DNA from: Verrucomicrobiota bacterium
Lineage (GTDB): Bacteria > Verrucomicrobiota > Verrucomicrobiia > Opitutales > Opitutaceae
NCBI GenBank assembly: GCA_023391285.1
Contig: JAEWBF010000104.1
Span: 1 to 48,238, forward strand
DNA length: 48,238 nt
Reading direction: 5' to 3'
Part shown: in pieces, positions 8,092-14,907 of the stretch
Layout: the number at the start of each line of letters is the position of its first letter
Position numbering within the stretch: position 1 is the stretch's first letter
Notes under the pieces: generated by a model
Database searches by the model: none
The model's input: only the letters and a program-made list of their open reading frames with translations
What the model was told of the DNA's origin: nothing
Made by a program: the position numbers and the translations under genes

Positions 8092-8117
8092 GGCTCGGCG
8101 GGGACGCCTCGCCCTAC
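8092..8117 (-). repeat. REP hairpin (GGCGA-type, GTAG foot) at the cysH stop
   Basis: Arms GGCTCGGCG (8092-8100) and CGCCTCGCC (8105-8113), with two internal mismatches, enclose GGGA and are followed by CTAC (minus-strand GTAG). It directly abuts the cysH stop codon, so the minus strand reads TAG then GTAG. Confidence 0.8.
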
Positions 8118-8771
8118 CTAGGCGATGGCTTGTTTGCCCCAGGCGGCGTGGAGGCCGCATTCGCGTTTTTCGTCGGCCTTCGCGGGATCAAAATAGTCCC
8201 ACTCGTTGGGCAGGTTGTGCTGCGCGAGGTAGGCTTCCATGTCGGCGTCGCTGAAGTAGAAGACGGGCGAAACCTTGAGGGAGTTGAAGTTTGCGTCGTG
8301 GGAAACGATGTCGAGGCCGGCGCGGCTGGGGTTTTGGACCTTGCGGAGCGCGGTGATCCAGACAGTGGGCGCGAGCTCGCGCATGCCGCGTTGGAAAGGC
8401 TCGAGCTTCATGACGGCGCTGAATTTTTTCAGGCCTTCCTCGTCCTCGGTGGTGGGGATCTGGCCGTAGATCGCGTCGCGGTGGGCGGGCGTGATTTTCG
8501 GGAGGAAGGGTTTGATGTTCAGGTTGAGCTGCGCGCGGAGTTGTTCGGCGTGCTTGTAGGTCGCGGGGCGGTTGTAGCCGTGATCGACCCAGAGAACGGG
8601 GATGTCGGGCTGGACCTGCGTGGCGAGGTGAAGGACAACGGCTTCGTAGGGACGGAAGTTCGTCGAGACGATGGCGCGGCCGTGCGACTGCGCGATGGCC
8701 CAGCGGACGATGTCGAGCGGGGATTTTTGGCGGAGGTCGGCGTTGGCGGCGGCGAGTTGGTCGGGGGACAT
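8118..8771 (-). CDS. cysH: Phosphoadenylyl-sulfate (PAPS) reductase, divergent
   Basis: Thioredoxin-dependent reduction of activated sulfate to sulfite. The 217 residues include the nucleophile motif ECGLH (Cys205) near the C-terminus and ITALRKVQNPSRAGL in place of the usual LRRxQSxSR. The phosphate loop is altered: STNFRP where E. coli has SSFG. The Cys-Cys and CxxC signature that carries the [4Fe-4S] cluster of APS reductases is absent, so PAPS is the more likely substrate. That would require an APS kinase, and none is in the window. It lies between cysI and cysD in the operon. Confidence 0.88.
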   Translation of the reverse strand: MSPDQLAAANADLRQKSPLDIVRWAIAQSHGRAIVSTNFRPYEAVVLHLATQVQPDIPVLWVDHGYNRPATYKHAEQLRAQLNLNIKPFLPKITPAHRDAIYGQIPTTEDEEGLKKFSAVMKLEPFQRGMRELAPTVWITALRKVQNPSRAGLDIVSHDANFNSLKVSPVFYFSDADMEAYLAQHNLPNEWDYFDPAKADEKRECGLHAAWGKQAIA

Positions 8772-8779
8772 GGCTCTGA

Positions 8780-8807
8780 GTTGAGAGATGAGAGTTGAGA
8801 GTTGAGA
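8780..8807 (+). repeat. Heptad tandem repeat, GTTGAGA type (4 units)
   Basis: Units GTTGAGA, GATGAGA, GTTGAGA, GTTGAGA in the cysI-cysH gap, followed 4 bp later by a REP hairpin. Confidence 0.8.
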
Positions 8808-8810
8808 GCA

Positions 8811-8841
8811 GGGGGCGGACGCCTCGGAGAGGCGCCCCTAC
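8811..8841 (-). repeat. REP hairpin (GCCTC stem, GTAG foot)
   Basis: GACGCCTC and GAGGCGCCC arms around GGA, followed by CTAC (8838-8841). On the minus strand GTAG leads an imperfect, bulged palindrome. It abuts the TAA stop of cysI at 8843. Confidence 0.75.
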
Positions 8842-8842
8842 C

Positions 8843-10585
8843 TTAGAGCGTCGGAGCGGGCGTAGCGGGGGCCGGCGTTTTGGCGGCGGCTTCGGCGGCG
8901 AGGGCGGCGGCGGTTTCGATTTCGGGCCAGATCACGCGGGCGGCGAAATCGCCGAAACGTTCGTTGGCGACGCGCTCGGATTTCCAACGCGCAAGGACGG
9001 GGCGAAGTTCGTTTTCGATGTCGGGGTCCTTCACCGTGTCTTTGTAGATGCGGTTGAGGCGCGTGCCGGAGGCGTTGCCGCCGAGCCAGATTTGGTAGCG
9101 GCCGGGCGCTTTGCCGACGAAGGCGATCTCCGCCATGTAGGGGCGGGCGCAGCCGTTGGGGCAGCCGGTGGAACGGATGATGATTTCTTCGCCGCCGAGG
9201 CCGAGTTCGCCGCCGAGTTTTTCGATGCGGTCGATGAGGCCGGGGAGCATGCGCTCGGATTCGGCGAGGGCGAGGCCGCAGGTCGGCAGCGCCGGGCAGG
9301 CCATCGACGCGGCGTGCAACACGGAGGCTTGGTTTTCGGTCTTCACGCCGTGCGACGCGAGGACGGCGGTGATGCCGGCACGGTCGGATTCGGGGACGTT
9401 GGCGATGATGACGTTTTGGTTCGCGGAGAGGCGGAACTCGACGTGCGGGAACTTCTGCGCGACCTCGCGGAAGGCGGTTTTTTGCGCGTGGCCCTCGACG
9501 TCCTTGATGCGGCCGGTTTCGACGAAGACGGTGCAGAAGAGTTTGCCGTCAACGGCGCGATGCCAGCCGTAGAGATCGCCGGTCGTGGTGAACTTATAAG
9601 GACGCGCGGGCTCGAAGGTGATGCCGGCGCGGCGGGCGATTTCGTCGCGGGTCCAGTCGGCGCCGCGTTCTTCGACGACGTATTTGAAACGCGCGTGTTT
9701 GCGGTTGGTGCGATCGCCGAAATCGCGGAAGGTGGTGAGGACGGCTTTGGCGACTTCGACGACGTTTTCGGGCGTGGTGAAACCGATGACGTCGGCGAGA
9801 CGTGGATACGTTTGCGTGTTGCCGTGGCTGCGGCCCATGCCGCCTCCGATGGCGACGTTGTAGCCGAGGACCTGGTCGTTTTCGACGATGGCGATGAAGC
9901 CGAGGTCGTTGGTGAAGACGTCCATGTCGTTCACGGGCGGGACGACGAACGAAATCTTGAACTTACGCGGGAGGTAAGTCTGGCCGTAGATGGGATCGAC
10001 GAAGTTCTTGTTTTCGGGGTCGTCGAGATTGAGTTGGACGTTGTCGATCCAGATGGAGTGGTAGGCGCGGGTTTTCGGCGCGACGGCGTAAACGGTTTTG
10101 AGGGCGTCGGTGTAAACGGCTTCGCGGGCCTTGGTGATCGCGGGCGTGGGGGATGCGGTGATGTTGCGGTTGACGTCGCCGCAGGCGGCGAGGGTGGAGA
10201 GAAGGGACTCGTTGATCTTCTTGATGAGCGGACCGAGGCCGGACTTCACGACGCCGTGGAACTGGATGCACTGGCGGGTGGTGACGCGGAGGGTGTTGTT
10301 GCCGTATTGGGTGGCGAGGTCGTCGAAGGTGAGCCACTGGTTCGACGTCATGACGCCGCCGGGGATGCGGCTGCGGATCATCATGATGTATTTCTTCGCG
10401 GTCTTGCGGAGGTCGCGGTCGTCCTGCTGGTAGATGCCATGGAATTTGGTGAACTCCTTTTCGTCGTCGGAGAAGCGGTCGAGGGACGTGTCGGCCAAAG
10501 TGGTGGCGATGGTGCTGGCAAGGGTCGGATTGGCCTGCTTCAGCGACTCGTTATGGGAAAGTGGCGCGGTGGTTGCTTCTGGCAT
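8843..10585 (-). CDS. cysI: Assimilatory sulfite reductase, siroheme subunit
   Basis: Six-electron reduction of sulfite to sulfide on a coupled siroheme-[4Fe-4S] centre. The 580-residue length matches E. coli CysI. The cluster ligands are visible as C-x5-C (CPALPTC, near 440) and C-x3-C (CPNGC, near 485). Substrate-binding regions include TTRQCIQFHGV, NVTASP-like NITASPTP and RSHGNTQTYPRLAD. It is the first gene of the cys operon. No flavoprotein CysJ is nearby, so the electron donor (CysJ elsewhere, or ferredoxin) is open. It starts 60 bp from the divergent SUMT gene that supplies its cofactor. Confidence 0.96.
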   Translation of the reverse strand: MPEATTAPLSHNESLKQANPTLASTIATTLADTSLDRFSDDEKEFTKFHGIYQQDDRDLRKTAKKYIMMIRSRIPGGVMTSNQWLTFDDLATQYGNNTLRVTTRQCIQFHGVVKSGLGPLIKKINESLLSTLAACGDVNRNITASPTPAITKAREAVYTDALKTVYAVAPKTRAYHSIWIDNVQLNLDDPENKNFVDPIYGQTYLPRKFKISFVVPPVNDMDVFTNDLGFIAIVENDQVLGYNVAIGGGMGRSHGNTQTYPRLADVIGFTTPENVVEVAKAVLTTFRDFGDRTNRKHARFKYVVEERGADWTRDEIARRAGITFEPARPYKFTTTGDLYGWHRAVDGKLFCTVFVETGRIKDVEGHAQKTAFREVAQKFPHVEFRLSANQNVIIANVPESDRAGITAVLASHGVKTENQASVLHAASMACPALPTCGLALAESERMLPGLIDRIEKLGGELGLGGEEIIIRSTGCPNGCARPYMAEIAFVGKAPGRYQIWLGGNASGTRLNRIYKDTVKDPDIENELRPVLARWKSERVANERFGDFAARVIWPEIETAAALAAEAAAKTPAPATPAPTL

Positions 10586-10614
10586 ATAAAAAGAGAGAGG
10601 CTTGAGTTGACTAC

Positions 10615-10631
10615 TTTACTAAAGAAGTAAA
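10615..10631. promoter_or_regulatory. AT-rich inverted repeat between divergent cysI and cobA
   Basis: TTTACT (10615-10620) and AGTAAA (10626-10631) flank a 5-bp spacer, in a short AT-rich island that also contains TTGACT (10607-10612). The 60-bp region drives both the cys operon and the siroheme genes. It is a candidate operator, possibly for the Rrf2 regulator encoded in the operon; that assignment is inference. Confidence 0.4.
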
Positions 10632-10645
10632 AACAAAAGTTCGTC

Positions 10646-11455
10646 ATGGTTCAAAACGCCGCAAGGGGAGGAATTGAAAAACGTCCGGTGGTGCGCCTCG
10701 TGGGTGCGGGACCGGGTGCGGCGGATTTGATCACGCTGCGCGGGGCGCGGGCGCTCGGAGAGGCGGAGGTCGTGTTGTATGATGATCTTGCGAATCCGGA
10801 ACTGCTGGAGTTGTGCGGAGCGCAGGCGGAGAAGATTTATGTCGGGAAGCGGGCGGGAGCGCACAGTTTGCCGCAAGGAGAGATCAATACGCTGCTTGTG
10901 GCCAAGGCGCGGGAAGGGAAGCGGGTCGTGCGATTGAAAGGGGGGGATCCGATGGTGTTTGGTCGGACGGCGGAGGAGATCGAGGCGCTGGCGACGGCGG
11001 GATTTGAATTTGAGATTGTGCCGGGAGTGACGGCGGCGGCGGCGGCGGGGGCGGCGGCGGGCGTGCCTTTGACGCAGCGGGGCGTGACGTCGGCGACGGT
11101 GTTTGTGGCGGGGCACGCGTGTGCGGATCGGAATGGCACGCCGACGAACTGGCGCGCGTTGGCGGCGCTGCGGGCGACGTTGTGCATTTACATGGGGACG
11201 CGGCGGTTCGCGGAGATCGCGTGCGAGCTGCGTGGCGGTGGATTGCCGGAGACCACGCCGGTGGCGGTGGTGGCGGGTGCGACATTGTCGTCGCAGAGCT
11301 TGCGATTCGGAACGCTGGCGGAAGCGGATGCGTTATTGGCAAATCTGCAGGGACGTCCGGCGATGATTATTGTCGGCGAGGTCGTGCGGTGGAGTGAACT
11401 CGCGGCCGCGGCTCAGCAGAGTGCGAGCGCGGGGATGATGGGATGTGAGATTTGA
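10646..11455 (+). CDS. cobA: Uroporphyrinogen-III C-methyltransferase (SUMT)
   Basis: Methylates uroporphyrinogen III twice with SAM to precorrin-2, the first committed step to siroheme and cobalamin. The 269 residues are a single SUMT domain with RLVGAGPGAADLITLRGARAL at the N-terminus, LKGGDPMVFGR near 97, and a GVTAAAAAGAAAGVPLTQRG segment. There is no CysG-type dehydrogenase/chelatase domain. It diverges from cysI and is followed by a CbiX chelatase, so the job is most likely siroheme supply for sulfite reductase. The precorrin-2 dehydrogenase is not present in the window. Confidence 0.94.
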   Translation: MVQNAARGGIEKRPVVRLVGAGPGAADLITLRGARALGEAEVVLYDDLANPELLELCGAQAEKIYVGKRAGAHSLPQGEINTLLVAKAREGKRVVRLKGGDPMVFGRTAEEIEALATAGFEFEIVPGVTAAAAAGAAAGVPLTQRGVTSATVFVAGHACADRNGTPTNWRALAALRATLCIYMGTRRFAEIACELRGGGLPETTPVAVVAGATLSSQSLRFGTLAEADALLANLQGRPAMIIVGEVVRWSELAAAAQQSASAGMMGCEI

Positions 11456-11462
11456 AGTCGGA

Positions 11463-11490
11463 GTTGAGAGTTGAGGGTTGAGAGTTGAGA
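11463..11490 (+). repeat. Heptad tandem repeat, GTTGAGA type (4 units)
   Basis: GTTGAGA, GTTGAGG, GTTGAGA, GTTGAGA directly after the cobA stop. It creates a spurious in-frame TTG start upstream of cbiX. Confidence 0.8.
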
Positions 11491-11520
11491 GAGTCTGGCG
11501 GCTGCCCTGACGTTGTCCTG

Positions 11521-12360
11521 ATGGGAATCCACTCTGCGAGTCGGCGGGTTTTGTTGGTGGATAATGGGTCGCTGGAGCCGGCGAGCACGTTGCAGTTGCG
11601 GCGGCTGGCGGCGGAGTTGGAGGGGAAGGTGGGGATGAAGGTGGAACCGGTGTCGGTGGCGCATTCGACGAAGGTGCCGGCGGAGAAACTGGAGGGGCGG
11701 CGAGCGGAGTTGTTGGACGAGGCGCTCGATCGGTGCGTGGCGGAAGGCGTGACGGATGTGATCGTGGCGCCGCTGTTTGTCGGGCCTTCGTATGCGATTG
11801 TGCGGCATGTGCCGGCGGTGGTGGCGCAGCGCGGGAGTTTGCGGGCGCGGATCGCGGCGCCGTTGTTTGTGGAAGGGGAGACGCGGTTGGCGGAGATTTT
11901 GGCGGAGCACGTTCGCGAGGAGAGGAAGACGATCGCCTGCAATCAGGCTCCTACCGGGGGCGTGCGCGTGGCGGTGGTGGATCATGGGAGTCCGTCGCGC
12001 GGGGTGACGACGGTGCGCGATGCGGTGGCGGCGCAGGTGCGAGAGCTACTCGGTGGCGAGGTGGTGGAGGTGGCGGCGTGCAGCATGGAGCGGCGGGCGA
12101 GCGAGGAGTTCGCGTTCAATGAGCCGCTGTTGGAGGGGCTGCTGGCGAGGGACGGGTGGAAGGACGAAGCGGTGGTTGTGGCGTTGTTGTTTATTGCGCC
12201 GGGCAAGCATGCGGGGCCGGAGGGCGACGTGGCGCAGATCGTGAGGCGCGCGCGTGGAGGGACGTTGGACGCGGTGCGATTTACGCGGACGATGGGGGCG
12301 CATCCGTTGTTGGTGGAGATTTTGGCGGATCGGGTGAGGGGGCTGGGAGTTGAGAGTTGA
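11521..12360 (+). CDS. cbiX: Two-domain CbiX-type sirohydrochlorin chelatase
   Basis: Inserts metal into sirohydrochlorin: Fe for siroheme, or Co for cobalamin. Context with cobA and cysI favours Fe. The 279 residues are two CbiX repeats. The second keeps the catalytic HGS motif (VVDHGSPS, His155) and a second histidine (PGKH, His230). The first has DNGS, with Asn15 where His is expected, though RHVPAV (His96) remains, so the N-terminal half may be inactive. ATG 11521 is chosen over the TTG at 11485, which lies in repeat DNA. The linker residues 137-145 are encoded by a REP hairpin, and the C-terminus ends in a GTTGAGA repeat. Confidence 0.85.
   Translation: MGIHSASRRVLLVDNGSLEPASTLQLRRLAAELEGKVGMKVEPVSVAHSTKVPAEKLEGRRAELLDEALDRCVAEGVTDVIVAPLFVGPSYAIVRHVPAVVAQRGSLRARIAAPLFVEGETRLAEILAEHVREERKTIACNQAPTGGVRVAVVDHGSPSRGVTTVRDAVAAQVRELLGGEVVEVAACSMERRASEEFAFNEPLLEGLLARDGWKDEAVVVALLFIAPGKHAGPEGDVAQIVRRARGGTLDAVRFTRTMGAHPLLVEILADRVRGLGVES
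11931..11954 (-). repeat. REP hairpin inside cbiX (GCCTG stem, GTAG foot)
   Basis: Arms GCCTG (11935-11939) and CAGGC (11944-11948) enclose CAAT, followed by TC and CTAC (11951-11954; minus-strand GTAG). It is read in frame as residues 137-145 between the two CbiX domains. Confidence 0.65.
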
Positions 12361-12376
12361 GAGTTGGGAGTTGAGA
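12349..12376 (+). repeat. Heptad tandem repeat, GTTGAGA type (4 units)
   Basis: GTTGAGA, GTTGAGA, GTTGGGA, GTTGAGA. It overlaps the cbiX stop codon and therefore encodes its last residues. Confidence 0.8.
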
Positions 12377-12403
12377 GAAGGGTGGGATCGAGCACGTTGC
12401 GGG

Positions 12404-13006
12404 GTGGCGGAGAAGACGCAGACGTTGGAGAAAGTGCGGGCGGAGGCGCGGGGCTGCACGCGGTGTCCGCTCTACAAGATCGGAACGCAGACGGTGTTTG
12501 GCGAAGGGCCGGTCAAGGCGCGGGTGATCATGATCGGCGAGCAGCCGGGAGATCAGGAGGATTTGGCTGGGCGGCCCTTTGTGGGGCCGGCGGGGAAGTT
12601 GTTGGATCGCGCGTTGGTGGAGGCGGGGATCGAGCGAGACGACGTGTATGTGACGAATGCGGTGAAGCATTTTAAGTGGAAGCCGGTGGGGAAGCGGCGG
12701 CTGCACCAGAAACCGAATGCGCGGGAGATCGCGGCGTGTCGTGTTTGGTTGGATACAGAGCTGGAGCTGATTGCGCCGGAGCTGGTGGTGGCGTTGGGCG
12801 CGACGGCGGCGCAGGCGTTGATGGGGCGGAGCTTTCGAGTGACGCAGCAGCGTGGACGCGTGTTGGAGGCGCCGTTTGGAAAGCGGTTGGTGGCGACGGT
12901 GCATCCGTCGTCGATTTTGCGCACGCCATCGGGAGATCGCGAGGCGGCGTATGCGGGGCTCGTGGCGGATTTGAAAGTGGTCGCTCGAGCGATCGCGCGC
13001 GGGTGA
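12404..13006 (+). CDS. udgX: Uracil-DNA glycosylase, UdgX subfamily
   Basis: A family-4-like Fe-S uracil-DNA glycosylase with UdgX hallmarks. Motif A is GEQPGDQED (45-53), and the R-loop has KRRLH (97-101), whose histidine (His101) in mycobacterial UdgX forms a covalent bond to DNA after uracil removal. TVHPSS is the later active-site motif. Cys18, Cys21 and Cys112 fit Fe-S ligands. His89 stands where ordinary family-4 enzymes have a fourth Cys (VKC), as in UdgX. The GTG at 12404 is used because the frame further upstream runs into the heptad repeat; this gives 200 residues. Likely role is uracil recognition or repair by tight DNA cross-linking. Confidence 0.87.
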   Translation: MAEKTQTLEKVRAEARGCTRCPLYKIGTQTVFGEGPVKARVIMIGEQPGDQEDLAGRPFVGPAGKLLDRALVEAGIERDDVYVTNAVKHFKWKPVGKRRLHQKPNAREIAACRVWLDTELELIAPELVVALGATAAQALMGRSFRVTQQRGRVLEAPFGKRLVATVHPSSILRTPSGDREAAYAGLVADLKVVARAIARG

Positions 13007-13037
13007 GCCGCGGAAGAGCCGGGAACGGCGGAGCGAT

Positions 13038-13691
13038 TCAGGTTTGTGCGCGGGCGCTCGCGAGGCTGGTGCGGACCTCTTCGTCGCTCACGGGCGGAAA
13101 GTGATCATACCAAAGGCCAACGGCGTGGAACGGACTCGGCTGAACAGGGCAGACGAGTTCGTCGACGGCGGCGGCGAGCGTGGCGCAGGATTCGGGCGCG
13201 CCCACGGGGATGGCGACGGTGAGATGCGGCGGATGCATTTGCTGCAGCGCGAGGACGGCGACGCGGAGGCTGTAGCCGGTGGCGAGGCCGTCGTCGACGA
13301 GGATGATGCGACGCGTCGCGACGTCGGGCGGCGGGCGGTTGCCGCGATAGAGGGTTTCGCGGCGGCGGAGTTCGGCGGTCTCGCGCGCGATGATGGCGGT
13401 GACGACGTGTTGCGGGATGCGCTCGGCGGCGATGAGCGAATCGTCGAGGAGTTCGACGCCGCCGCTCGCGATGGCGCCGATGGCGAGTTCGGGGTTGGAG
13501 GGGTGGCCGATCTTTCGCACGAGAAACACGTCGAGGGAAAGATGAAGGGCGCGCGCGATTTCGGCGCCGACGGGAACGCCGCCGCGGGGAAGAGCGAGCA
13601 CGAGGCTATGATCGTGAGCATGCGACGCGAGATGCCGCGCGAGGGCTTGTCCGGCTTCGTTGCGGTCGCGGTAGCGGTTGATGGGAGTCAT
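13038..13691 (-). CDS. Phosphoribosyltransferase-family protein
   Basis: A 217-residue type I PRTase-fold protein. The PRPP-binding loop is IILVDDGLATGYS, and LALPRGGVPVGAEIA near the N-terminus forms the PPi loop, followed by VRKIGHPSNPELAIGAI. This set is typical of the uncharacterised bacterial PRTases related to ComF/pyrimidine enzymes, so the substrate cannot be named. ATG 13691 is chosen because the upstream frame (to 13757) has no family character. It converges on udgX with a 31-bp gap. Confidence 0.82.
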   Translation of the reverse strand: MTPINRYRDRNEAGQALARHLASHAHDHSLVLALPRGGVPVGAEIARALHLSLDVFLVRKIGHPSNPELAIGAIASGGVELLDDSLIAAERIPQHVVTAIIARETAELRRRETLYRGNRPPPDVATRRIILVDDGLATGYSLRVAVLALQQMHPPHLTVAIPVGAPESCATLAAAVDELVCPVQPSPFHAVGLWYDHFPPVSDEEVRTSLASARAQT

Positions 13692-13783
13692 GACTCCGGG
13701 GTAAGACAGGCGCAGGTGAGCACGGGTGCGGGCGGAGTGGGTGGGAGAAATTACCAAATTGGGAGCGGCCGGCGCGGGGCGAC

Positions 13784-13809
13784 GGCGGGGTCGGGAGACC
13801 CCGCCCTAC
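13784..13809 (-). repeat. REP hairpin (GGGTC stem, GTAG foot)
   Basis: Perfect 9-bp arms GGCGGGGTC (13784-13792) and GACCCCGCC (13797-13805) around GGGA, then CTAC. It lies in the 206-bp gap between divergent genes. Confidence 0.85.
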
Positions 13810-13897
13810 AACAGAAGTGCGAGGGCGGGAAATCACCCATCGGCCGCGCCGACATTCGCCCGATTTCGGGGGACGCGAGGCTGCGTAGATTGCGGTG

Positions 13898-14299
13898 ATG
13901 AAAACCATCCACACCGCGGAGATGATCGCGCAGGGTGGACGGGATGGCACGGTGGAGGCGCCGGATGGCGGCTTCTCGGTGCGCCTGTCCACGGACGAAC
14001 AGCAGGGCAGTGTCACGCCGGAGCACCTGTTTGCGGGTGCGTATGCGGCGTGTTTTTTGGGAGCGTTAAAAAATGCGGCGACGACGGCGCATCTGCCGAC
14101 CGAGGGCATGACCGTCGTGGCCCGCGCGAATCTGGATGAAGACAATCGCGGCGGCTGGCGGTTGAACGTGGAGTTGCGCGCGGCGACGCCCGGTATCAGC
14201 GGAACGGATGCGCAGCATATCATGAATCTCGCGCATCAGACGTGTCCGTATTCGAAGGCGACGCGTGGGAACATCAATGTGACGCTGGCGTTCGACTGA
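13898..14299 (+). CDS. ohr: Organic hydroperoxide resistance protein
   Basis: Thiol peroxidase of the Ohr/OsmC fold that reduces organic hydroperoxides. The 133 residues include TPEHLFAGAYAACFLGAL with the peroxidatic Cys and the C-terminal CPYSKAT with the resolving Cys, spaced as in Ohr, plus GGFSVRLST near the N-terminus. ATG 13898 is preferred over the GTG one codon earlier. A second, more distant OsmC-family gene lies at 19430. No MarR/OhrR regulator is adjacent. Confidence 0.9.
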   Translation: MKTIHTAEMIAQGGRDGTVEAPDGGFSVRLSTDEQQGSVTPEHLFAGAYAACFLGALKNAATTAHLPTEGMTVVARANLDEDNRGGWRLNVELRAATPGISGTDAQHIMNLAHQTCPYSKATRGNINVTLAFD

Positions 14300-14328
14300 G
14301 TCTTACAAAGCACCCGACCTATTTTGCC

Positions 14329-14820
14329 ATGAACGAAAATTTTGTTGTCACTGTCGATCGCGGACACCTGCGGATTTATGCGGAGCACCGAGCACCGGGG
14401 CAGACGCCGCGACTCGACCTCGTCGAAGCGATGGATTTTCCGCAGGGGAAGAAAAGCTACACGGCCAACGATACGGATGTGGCGGGACGGTTTAACAGTT
14501 CGAAGCATCAGTCCGGCGCGCCCGGGATGCCGGGCGGGATCATGGGAGGCCGGTCGGGGATGTCGATCGACGAGCGGTTGCCGATGAAGGAGGAAGTCGA
14601 GCGGCGCAATGTGAAGGTGATTGCGGAAGAAGTGGAGACGTTCATGCGGAATCGTCCGAATGCGACGTGGGATTTCGCGGCGCCGCCGGCGTTGCACAAC
14701 GCGGTGATCGAGGCGTTGTCGGAGGAGACGCGCGCGAGGATGCGGCGGGCGCTGGCGAAAGATCTCGCGAATCAGAGCAGTGAGGAAGTGCGGGCGCATT
14801 TCGAGACGGCGGGGAGGTGA
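14329..14820 (+). CDS. Host attachment family protein (AtsA-like, Pfam PF10116 type)
   Basis: A 163-residue soluble protein. The N-terminal half begins MNENFVVTVDRGHLRIY, like the family's Trp/Val-Ala-Asp/Arg opening, followed by a Gly/Met-rich linker with FNSSKHQSGAPGMPG. The C-terminal half, FAAPPALHNAVIEALSEE..RRALAKDLANQSSEEVRAHF, matches the family's conserved block. The family was named from a plant-associated bacterium, but it occurs widely in free-living species and its biochemical role is unknown. It lies 29 bp after ohr on the same strand and may be co-transcribed. Confidence 0.72.
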   Translation: MNENFVVTVDRGHLRIYAEHRAPGQTPRLDLVEAMDFPQGKKSYTANDTDVAGRFNSSKHQSGAPGMPGGIMGGRSGMSIDERLPMKEEVERRNVKVIAEEVETFMRNRPNATWDFAAPPALHNAVIEALSEETRARMRRALAKDLANQSSEEVRAHFETAGR

Positions 14821-14841
14821 TGGAGCGCGGGCGGGAGGATT

Positions 14842-14865
14842 GCGCGGTGGGGGCACCGCGCCTCC
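14842..14865 (-). repeat. REP hairpin (GCGCGGTG stem, GGAG foot)
   Basis: Arms GCGCGGTG (14842-14849) and CACCGCGC (14854-14861) enclose GGGG, followed by CTCC (minus-strand GGAG). Confidence 0.85.
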
Positions 14866-14907
14866 ATCCTCTTGCGGAGAACACGGGAAGTGCGTAGGTG
14901 TCGGCGC

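Noticed and set aside
8118..8771. CysH as a plant/bacterial-type APS reductase
   Set aside because: The Cys-Cys and CxxC cluster ligands are absent; only the ECGLH nucleophile is present.
8047..12376. Heptad arrays as a CRISPR array
   Set aside because: Units are 7 bp, contiguous and without spacers, and there are no cas genes.
12404..13006. Ordinary family-4 uracil-DNA glycosylase
   Set aside because: The KRRLH loop, GEQPGDQED motif and His in place of the third cluster Cys fit UdgX better.
14329..14820. Host attachment protein as evidence of a symbiont or pathogen
   Set aside because: The family is widespread in free-living bacteria, and nothing else in the window indicates a host.
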